Assembly (NCBI GenBank): GCA_964586455.1
Contig: CAZPHV010000019.1
Coordinates: 11,492-75,491, forward strand
Length of the DNA stretch: 64,000 nucleotides
Direction of reading: 5' to 3'
Origin: Aquimonas sp964586455
GTDB lineage: Bacteria; Pseudomonadota; Gammaproteobacteria; Xanthomonadales; Xanthomonadaceae
Notes under the pieces: model-generated
Told to the model about the DNA's origin: nothing
The model's database searches: none
What the model saw: only the letters and a program-made list of their open reading frames with translations
Made by a program: the position numbers and the translations under genes
Part shown: positions 57,984-64,000 of the stretch, one piece after another
How the letters are laid out: each line of letters begins with the position of its first letter
How positions within the stretch are numbered: position 1 is the stretch's first letter

Positions 57984-58459
57984 ACCTTCCCCCACAGAAG
58001 TCCGACGCCGGATTGCGTCGGCTGTCAATAACCCGTCGAGGGTAGGCCCAGCCTGTCGCAAGAGCAAGCGGTGGACCACGGGGGCTCGCCCCGGGTTCAC
58101 GTCTTGCCTTGCGGCTGATCGCGAACACGCACGAGCGATTCCAGCGTCTTGCGTGCCTGCCGTTGGCTCAGCGAGCCCTATTCGCCATTGTTGGTGCGCC
58201 ACAGGCGCACCCTATAGGGCCGATCATCTTGGGCATGGCGTCATGCGCCTTCGTAGGGTGCGCGTGCCGCGCACCGGCGAACTCAGCACCCGCGGCAACC
58301 GCGAGCAGGCCTGCCGCAAGCTGCTTCCCCGCCAGCGAGCCGACTGTACAGCCGAAGGACGCAAATTGCACCCACACCAAACCGCGAAACCCCTCTCCTC
58401 GGAAACAAGCACAGCGCCCCAGGCCGAGGAGCTCAGGGGCGCACGCGAGCCTGCCAGCA
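57984..58459. other. intergenic region with GGTGCG-type inverted repeats
   Basis: 476 bases, no supportable gene. Palindromes GGTGCGCCACAGGCGCACC (about 58192-58213) and GGTGCGCGTGCCGCGCACC (about 58257-58275) look like dispersed repeats. A promoter for the cytochrome gene should lie at 57990-58080, but none is clear. Confidence 0.5.
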
Positions 58460-60733
58460 CTACTCGACCGTGCTGAGCTCGCCCTGGTGCTCTTCCGCGG
58501 TATCGACCGCCAATTTGCCGTCGCGAACGATCACGTTGACGCGGCCACCGTTGACCAGCTTGCCAAACAACAGCTCGTCGGCAAGCGGGCGCTTGACCTG
58601 ATCCTGGATGACCCGCGCCATCGGGCGCGCGCCCATCTGCGGATCAAACCCGTTCTGCGCCAGCCAGCGGCGCGCTTCGGGCTCGACGCTCAGGGCGACG
58701 TGCTTTTCCTGCAGCTGGGTTTCAAGTTCGATGATGAACTTGTCGACCACGCGCAGGATGTGGTCGAAGTCGAGCCCACCGAACTGCACCACCGCGTCCA
58801 GCCGATTGCGGAATTCCGGCGAGAAGGCCTTGCGGATCACTTCCATCGCATCAGTAGAGTGGTTCTGCTCGACGAATCCGATGCTGCGGCGCGCGGCCTG
58901 GGCGGCACCGGCATTGGTGGTCATCACCACGATCACATTGCGGAAGTTGGCCTCGCGGCCATTGGTGTCGGTCAGGGTGCCGCGGTCCATCACCTGCAGC
59001 AGGATGTTGAACACATCCGGGTGCGCCTTCTCGATCTCGTCCAGCAGCAGCACGCAGTGCGGAGTCTTGACGACCTTTTCGGTCAGCAGGCCGCCCTGGT
59101 CGAAGCCCACATAGCCCGGAGGCGCACCGATCAGGCGGCTGACGGAGTGCGCTTCCATGTACTCGGACATGTCGAAGCGCACCAGCTCGATACCCAGCTG
59201 CATCGCAAGCTGACGGGTAACCTCGGTCTTGCCGACGCCGGTCGGGCCGGCGAACAGGAAGCTGCCGATCGGCTTGTCGGGGTTCGCCAAGCCTGAGCGC
59301 GCCATTTTGATGGCAGAGGCGAGCGTGTCGATCGCCTCGTCCTGACCGAACACGACCATCTTCAGGTTGCGGTCGAGGTTGCGCAGCACATCGCGGTCCG
59401 AGGCCGAGACCTGCTTGGCCGGGATCCGCGCCATGCGCGCCACGATGTACTCGATTTCGGCAACGTCGATGACCGCCTTGCGCTGGTCTTCAGGCAGCAG
59501 CCGCTGACGTGCGCCGGCTTCGTCGATGACGTCGATCGCCTTGTCGGGCAACAGGCGATCGCCAATGTGCTTGACCGACAGATCCACCGCCGCCTGCAGG
59601 GCGTCACCGAGGTACTCGACGCGGTGGTGCTCCTCGAACTTGGACTTGAGACCGTTGAGGATGGCGACGGCGTCCGCGACCGAGGGCTCGACGATGTCGA
59701 TCTTCTGGAATCGCCGGGCCAGTGCGCGGTCCTTCTCGAACACGCCACGGTACTCCTGGAACGTGGTCGAACCGATGCAGCGCAGGTCACCCGAGGCCAG
59801 CACCGGCTTGATCAGGTTCGACGCGTCCATGGTGCCGCCCGATGCAGAGCCGGCACCGATGATCGTGTGGATCTCATCGATGAAGAGCACCGCTCCAGGC
59901 TCTTTCTTGAGCTGCGCCAGCACCGACTTCAGGCGCTTCTCGAAGTCGCCGCGGTATTTGGTGCCGGCGACCAGGGCGCCGAGATCCAGCGCATAGATCG
60001 TCGCATCGGCAAGCACTTCGGGCACCTCGCCATCGACGATGCGCTTGGCGAGACCTTCCGCCAGGGCGGTCTTGCCGACGCCTGCCTCGCCCACCAGCAG
60101 CGGGTTGTTCTTGCGGCGGCGGCACAGCACCTGGATCACGCGCTCGATTTCCTCGGCGCGTCCGATCAGAGGGTCAATCTTTCCCAGTTTGGCCTGTTCG
60201 TTCAGGTTCGAAGCGAATTCCGCCAGAGGATTGGTCTTGCCTTCCTCGCCCTCGCCTTCCTTCTGCGACTCGGGCTCAGCCGGCTTGACCTGTTCGCTGC
60301 TGAGTTTGGCGACGCCATGGCTGATGTAGTTGACGACATCCAGCCGGCTGATTTCCTGCTGACCGAGGAAATACACGGCATGGCTGTCCTTCTCGCCAAA
60401 GATCGCGACCAGCACATTGGCGCCGGTGACTTCCTTTCGCCCTGAGGACTGCACGTGGTAGACAGCGCGCTGCAGCACGCGCTGGAACCCCAGCGTCGGC
60501 TGGGTGTCGCGGGTGTCTTCCGCGGCCAGAACCGGCACCGTTTCGCCGATGATGTTGCGCAGCTCCTGACCAAGGCGGGTGAGGTCGGCCCCGCAGGCGC
60601 GAAGTACGGCGACTGCGGAGGGGTTTTCCAGCAGCGACAGCAACAGGTGCTCGACCGTCATGAACTCATGGCGCGCCTCGCGGGCCTGCTTGTAGCACTG
60701 GCCGATGCTGAACTCGAGATCTTTGCTGAACAT
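58460..60733 (-). CDS. clpA: ATP-dependent Clp protease ATPase subunit ClpA
   Basis: 757 residues, full length. Double Clp-N repeat, then NBD1 (VGEAGVGKTALAEGLA, LFIDEIHTIIGAG) and NBD2 (FAGPTGVGKTEVTRQLA; LLLDEIEKAHPDVFN), with the IGL-type loop for ClpP docking near the C-terminus. Unfolds substrates for ClpP, directed by ClpS for N-end-rule proteins. Downstream of clpS. Confidence 0.97.
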   Translation of the reverse strand: MFSKDLEFSIGQCYKQAREARHEFMTVEHLLLSLLENPSAVAVLRACGADLTRLGQELRNIIGETVPVLAAEDTRDTQPTLGFQRVLQRAVYHVQSSGRKEVTGANVLVAIFGEKDSHAVYFLGQQEISRLDVVNYISHGVAKLSSEQVKPAEPESQKEGEGEEGKTNPLAEFASNLNEQAKLGKIDPLIGRAEEIERVIQVLCRRRKNNPLLVGEAGVGKTALAEGLAKRIVDGEVPEVLADATIYALDLGALVAGTKYRGDFEKRLKSVLAQLKKEPGAVLFIDEIHTIIGAGSASGGTMDASNLIKPVLASGDLRCIGSTTFQEYRGVFEKDRALARRFQKIDIVEPSVADAVAILNGLKSKFEEHHRVEYLGDALQAAVDLSVKHIGDRLLPDKAIDVIDEAGARQRLLPEDQRKAVIDVAEIEYIVARMARIPAKQVSASDRDVLRNLDRNLKMVVFGQDEAIDTLASAIKMARSGLANPDKPIGSFLFAGPTGVGKTEVTRQLAMQLGIELVRFDMSEYMEAHSVSRLIGAPPGYVGFDQGGLLTEKVVKTPHCVLLLDEIEKAHPDVFNILLQVMDRGTLTDTNGREANFRNVIVVMTTNAGAAQAARRSIGFVEQNHSTDAMEVIRKAFSPEFRNRLDAVVQFGGLDFDHILRVVDKFIIELETQLQEKHVALSVEPEARRWLAQNGFDPQMGARPMARVIQDQVKRPLADELLFGKLVNGGRVNVIVRDGKLAVDTAEEHQGELSTVE

Positions 60734-60832
60734 GCCGGGGCTCCTTGCGCCTGACGGGTACCGCTGCTGCCTGCTGACGATGCCCTAGCCGGCATCCCTA
60801 CTGTGTGTGTTGATCGACTGAAGCGGGGCTGA

Positions 60833-61228
60833 TCAGGCCTTTTCCATGCTGCAAAGCAAAGGGTGCTGGTGCGCGCGTGCGAATTCGTTGACCTGCTGCA
60901 CCTTGGTTTCTGCCACTTCGCGTGTGTACACGCCGCACACGCCCTTGCCGCGGGTATGAACATGAAGCATCACCTGGGTGGCGCGCTCGATGTTGAGTCC
61001 AAAGAACACCTGCAAGACTTCGACCACGAAATCCATCGGCGTGTAGTCGTCGTTCAGCAGCACTACCTGGTACAGCGGCGGGCGTACGACCTCGGGTCGC
61101 GCCTCTTCGACTGCCAGGCCGCGCTGTTGGGACTCATCGGGGGCGCCATCCGGATCACCCGCCAAGCGCGGGGACTGCGCGCGAAGCGGAAGCAAAAGGC
61201 TGAGGCGGAGGTCAGGTGTTTCGGTCAT
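60833..61228 (-). CDS. clpS: ClpS adaptor
   Basis: 131 residues. Long N-terminal extension, then the ClpS core: PPLYQVVLLNDDYTPMDFVVEVLQVFF, ATQVMLHVHTRGKGVCGVYTREVAETKVQQV and HPLLCSMEKA. It presents N-degron proteins to ClpAP. The extended frame to 61354 lacks a good start. 99 bases ahead of clpA on the same strand. Confidence 0.95.
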   Translation of the reverse strand: MTETPDLRLSLLLPLRAQSPRLAGDPDGAPDESQQRGLAVEEARPEVVRPPLYQVVLLNDDYTPMDFVVEVLQVFFGLNIERATQVMLHVHTRGKGVCGVYTREVAETKVQQVNEFARAHQHPLLCSMEKA

Positions 61229-61401
61229 GGCGTGGTATGTGGATGCGCAATGGCGACTTGCAAGGGCTGTGTCACGCACCGCTGTGCGCGAATCGGCCGC
61301 CGAGTCTGCTCCCCGCCTCGTCAAATACGACTGAACAGCCCGCAAGGCGGCCAAGGCGGCGTGTTGTAAAGTTCCGCCTCTTTGCCAGCCGGCGTGGTCT
61401 C

Positions 61402-61863
61402 GTGCCCAAGAGCGACATCCAGTTCAACCCGGACATCACCGTGGCCTGCGTCATCGTACGCGAGGGGCGCTTCCTGCTGGTGGAAGAGTCGGTTCGCGGC
61501 CGACTGGTGCTGAACCAGCCCGCAGGACATCTCGAACCCGGGGAGGGTCTGATCGAGGCCGCGGCCCGCGAAACACTGGAAGAAACCGGCTGGAACGTGC
61601 GCCCGCAGTGCTTCATTGGCAGCTATCTGTGGCGGGCCGAGACCGGCAAGACCTACATCCGGTTCGCATTTGGCGCCGAAGCGCTTGACCACGACCCCGT
61701 ACGGCCGCTGGATCAGGGCATCACCCGCTGCCTGTGGCTGACCCCGACCGAAGTGGACGCAGAAGCCGCCCGCCTGCGCAGCCCGCTGGTGCAGGAAGTC
61801 ATCAAGGACTTCCTGGCCGGGCAACGTGCGCCGCTGCACCACGTTCGCCACTTCGCGGGCTGA
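61402..61863 (+). CDS. nudJ: Nudix hydrolase, NudJ type
   Basis: 153 residues from a GTG. Nudix box GHLEPGEGLIEAAARETLEETGW at about residue 40-62 (GX5EX7REUXEEXGU). FNPDITVACVIVREGRFLLVEE at the N-terminus and PLDQGITRCLWLT later match NudJ, a pyrophosphatase often in front of mnmA. Overlap-free: 7 bases before mnmA. Confidence 0.9.
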   Translation: MPKSDIQFNPDITVACVIVREGRFLLVEESVRGRLVLNQPAGHLEPGEGLIEAAARETLEETGWNVRPQCFIGSYLWRAETGKTYIRFAFGAEALDHDPVRPLDQGITRCLWLTPTEVDAEAARLRSPLVQEVIKDFLAGQRAPLHHVRHFAG

Positions 61864-61870
61864 GGCGCAG

Positions 61871-62989
61871 ATGCAGCCGGGCACGGTCATCGTCGGCATG
61901 TCCGGGGGCGTGGACTCTTCGGTCGCGGCTCTGCTGCTGCAGCGCGCAGGCCAACCGATCGAAGGCCTGTTCATGCAGAACTGGGAAGAGGACGCACGCG
62001 AAAGCGGCTGCCGCGCCGAAGAAGACCGTAAGGACGCGATTGCCGTGTGTGGGCGCCTCGGCATCCGCTGCCACACCCGCAACTTCGCCGCCGAGTACTG
62101 GGACGGCGTGTTCGAGCATTTCGTCGCCGAATACCGCGCTGGACGCACGCCCAACCCGGACATCCTCTGCAACCGCGAGATCAAGTTCCGCACTTTTCTG
62201 GACCACGCCCGCGCGCTCGGCGCCGAGCGCATCGCCACCGGCCACTACGCCCGCGTCCGCTGTCAACACGGCCGCTGGCAGCTGCTGCGCGGGCGCGATG
62301 CCGGCAAGGACCAGAGCTACTTCCTCTACACCCTCGGCCAGGAAGCGCTGGCCGCAACCCTGTTCCCCGTCGGCGAGCTGCCCAAGCCGGAAGTTCGACG
62401 GCTCGCCGCCGAAGCGGCGCTGCCGACCCATGCCAAGAAAGACTCCACCGGCATCTGCTTCATCGGCGAACGCGACTTCCGCGAGTTCCTCGGCCGCTAC
62501 CTGCCGACCCGCGAGGGCGAGATTGTCGACCCCCAAGGCGTGGTGCTGGGCCGTCACGGCGGCGCCTTCTTCTACACGCTTGGCCAGCGTGAGGGCCTGA
62601 ACCTCGGCGGCGTGCGTGGCCGTCCGCAGGCGCCCTGGTTCGTGGTCGGCAAGGACATCGCCCACAATCGACTGATCGTCGACCAGGGACACGACAGCGC
62701 CTACCTGATGAGCCAGCGCCTGCGCACCGCCCTACCCGACTTCGTCGACGGCGCGCCGCCGGCCCACCGATTCGACTGCACCGCCAAAACCCGCTACCGC
62801 CAGGCCGATGAGGCCTGCAGCGTCGAGGTCCGCGAGGACGGCAGCCTGCGCGTTCAATTTGAACGCCCGCAGCGTGCCGTCACTCCCGGCCAATCCATCG
62901 TTTTCTATGCTGATGAAGTCTGCCTGGGCGGAGCGGTGATCGAAGCCACCGATGCTCCGCTCGAAGCCCATGCTCTGGAGGTTCAATGA
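61871..62989 (+). CDS. mnmA: tRNA 2-thiouridylase MnmA
   Basis: 372 residues. PP-loop GMSGGVDSSVAALLL; ILCNREIKF with the first catalytic Cys (about residue 100); TGHYARV; DSTGICFIGERDFR with the second Cys (about residue 197); GQREGLNLGG. Thiolates U34 of tRNA-Lys/Glu/Gln with TusE/IscS sulphur. ATGA overlap with hflD. Confidence 0.97.
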   Translation: MQPGTVIVGMSGGVDSSVAALLLQRAGQPIEGLFMQNWEEDARESGCRAEEDRKDAIAVCGRLGIRCHTRNFAAEYWDGVFEHFVAEYRAGRTPNPDILCNREIKFRTFLDHARALGAERIATGHYARVRCQHGRWQLLRGRDAGKDQSYFLYTLGQEALAATLFPVGELPKPEVRRLAAEAALPTHAKKDSTGICFIGERDFREFLGRYLPTREGEIVDPQGVVLGRHGGAFFYTLGQREGLNLGGVRGRPQAPWFVVGKDIAHNRLIVDQGHDSAYLMSQRLRTALPDFVDGAPPAHRFDCTAKTRYRQADEACSVEVREDGSLRVQFERPQRAVTPGQSIVFYADEVCLGGAVIEATDAPLEAHALEVQ

Positions 62990-63591
62990 AAGACCGCGTG
63001 CTCGCACTCGCCGGCCTGCTGCAGGCGATCACGGCCGTGCGCCAGATCGCCCACGAAGGCCGCGCCGACGCCGACCTGGTGCAGCCCTGCATCGACAGCG
63101 TGTTCCGGCTGGATGCCGAAAACGTCGAGGCCGTGTACGGCGGCGCGCAACTGTTGAAGCCCGGGCTCGAATGCCTGCTGCGCCAGATCAACGGCCAAGG
63201 CCGCGACCTCGCGATCTCGCGCATGGCCGCGACCGTGCTGCAGCTGGAGCGTCAGATGATGCGCCAGCCGCGCATGCTCGAAGCCCTGCGCCAGGGCATC
63301 GAATCCACCGAACGCCAGCGCGAGCATTTCGGTGGCGACCACACCAGCGTCAGCCAACGCTTGGCCGACATCTATGCCGACACCCTCAGCCAGCTGAAGC
63401 CACGCGTGATGGTGCAAGGCAACCCCCTGCAGCTCGCGCAGTCCGCCGTCGTCGCACAAATCCGCGCCGCCCTGCTCGCAGCCGTGCGCTCGGCCGTGCT
63501 GTGGCGCCAACTGGGCGGCAGCTACTGGGACTTCGCGCTGCGGCGTGGGGCGATGACGCGGATCGCAAAGGATTTGATGCAAGAGCGATAA
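62986..63591 (+). CDS. hflD: HflD-family protein (high-frequency lysogenisation)
   Basis: 201 residues, all-helical: RVLALAGLLQAITAVRQIAHEG at the N-terminus, then LLRQINGQGRDLAISRMAATVLQLERQMM, and a C-terminal AAVRSAVLWRQLGGSYWDFALRRGAM. In E. coli it binds lambda CII; elsewhere its role is unclear. Usual partner of mnmA and purB; purB would be beyond the window. Confidence 0.92.
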   Translation: MKDRVLALAGLLQAITAVRQIAHEGRADADLVQPCIDSVFRLDAENVEAVYGGAQLLKPGLECLLRQINGQGRDLAISRMAATVLQLERQMMRQPRMLEALRQGIESTERQREHFGGDHTSVSQRLADIYADTLSQLKPRVMVQGNPLQLAQSAVVAQIRAALLAAVRSAVLWRQLGGSYWDFALRRGAMTRIAKDLMQER

Positions 63592-64000
63592 GCGGCAAGC
63601 GGCAAGCGGCAAGCGACTGAGAGCCTCCGAGCCCAACTGCGGGCACGCCCTGCCGGCCCTTGTTCGCCGTGTTCACCGCTGAATACGACCCGCCTCCAAA
63701 CCCGACAAACGCGATCGACGCCGTCTACCGACCCAAGCCAGCCACTCAAGCGCGCGTAGGGTAGATAAGAGCAGCGCATCTACCAGCTCTCAGCGACCAG
63801 CTGGATCGACGCGCCACGCTTGGGCCATCCAAAGATCCGGGTGCAAAGAGTCCGGCCCGAGCGTCGGACAGTACAGAGCCGAAGTGCCACCGCCCGTACT
63901 GACGTCCCCGCACTCAGTGCAGTCCGATCTCTCTACCGGAGAGCGATCTAGTGTAGCGTTGCATTCTGTTTGGAACTTAAGCGGCAGTTTGCTCGGATCA
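63592..64000. other. terminal intergenic stretch
   Basis: 409 bases without a gene. Begins with three GCGGCAA-type tandem heptamers (63588-63614). Contains a dispersed palindrome (63756-63786). The last 60 bases are slightly AT-rich (TTGCATTC near 63960), possibly promoter sequence for a gene beyond the window. Confidence 0.45.
63756..63786 (+). repeat. dispersed GTAGATAAG...CATCTAC palindrome
   Basis: Third copy of the element found at 26874-26905 and 26576-26606, about 37 kb away. Core reads GATAAGAGCAGCGCATC. Confidence 0.7.

Noticed and set aside
63588..63614. Tandem GGCAAGC heptamers as a CRISPR or iteron array
   Set aside because: Only about three short units without spacers; a simple tandem repeat.

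Overview
The window reads as a high-GC gammaproteobacterial chromosome, most likely Lysobacterales (Xanthomonadales), Rhodanobacteraceae- or Lysobacteraceae-like. The basis is the housekeeping order ftsK-lolA, trxB-GNAT-aat-infA-clpA/clpS-nudix-mnmA-hflD and rnfH-ratA-smpB-ssrA, a leucine dehydrogenase next to an isovaleryl-CoA dehydrogenase, a secreted protein ending in the FADGFE-type C-terminus, and families of dispersed intergenic palindromes. A run of ten N at 42373-42382 shows a draft assembly. The genus is an inference.

Region 1 (1-25361) is an accessory metal-resistance block. It holds a P1B-4 (SPC/HEGST) Co/Fe/Zn-type ATPase cut by the window edge, an IS transposase remnant, a complete Cus-type RND Cu/Ag efflux set (cusCBA), and a MerR-type regulator with a textbook 19-bp-spacer operator followed by a DUF2933 protein and an ICMT-like membrane methyltransferase. 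A CopB-type (CPH) copper ATPase and a divergent mer locus (merR / merT-merP-GDCCVxC-ATP-grasp) complete the metal genes. Embedded among them is a tightly coupled run of nucleotide and phosphopentose genes: beta-CASP RNase, long AMP/thymidine phosphorylase, PRPP synthetase, divergent phosphoketolase, UbiB-like kinase and, after copB, acetate kinase. Together they suggest a route from RNA or NMPs to acetyl phosphate and ATP; this is inference.

Region 2 (25362-29088) is an M50-like membrane protein, a repeat-rich intergenic stretch, then rnfH-ratA, smpB and the tmRNA gene ssrA with proteolysis tag ANDDNYALAA.

Region 3 (29089-37238) is a compact integrative element of phage-satellite type between ssrA and tRNA-Arg(CCU). 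From right to left on the minus strand it has a tyrosine integrase, an AlpA-like regulator, a RepA/AAA replicative helicase, an iteron-like cluster (CGTGAGTT copies in both orientations), and a string of small, mostly unrecognised proteins linked by 4-bp ATGA or GTGA overlaps. In its largest non-coding gap it carries two identical 29-nt repeats separated by exactly 32 nt. This is type I-E CRISPR geometry with no cas genes in the window, and it is the most unusual signal found.

Region 4 (37331-64000) is ordinary chromosome: tRNA-Arg, an ALDH7-type dehydrogenase, pyrD, murB, a DMT transporter (interrupted by the assembly gap), an FHA protein, a PHA-system protein, leucine catabolism, lolA-ftsK, trxB to infA, a secreted-protein/pentaheme-cytochrome pair, clpA-clpS, nudJ-like, mnmA and hflD.
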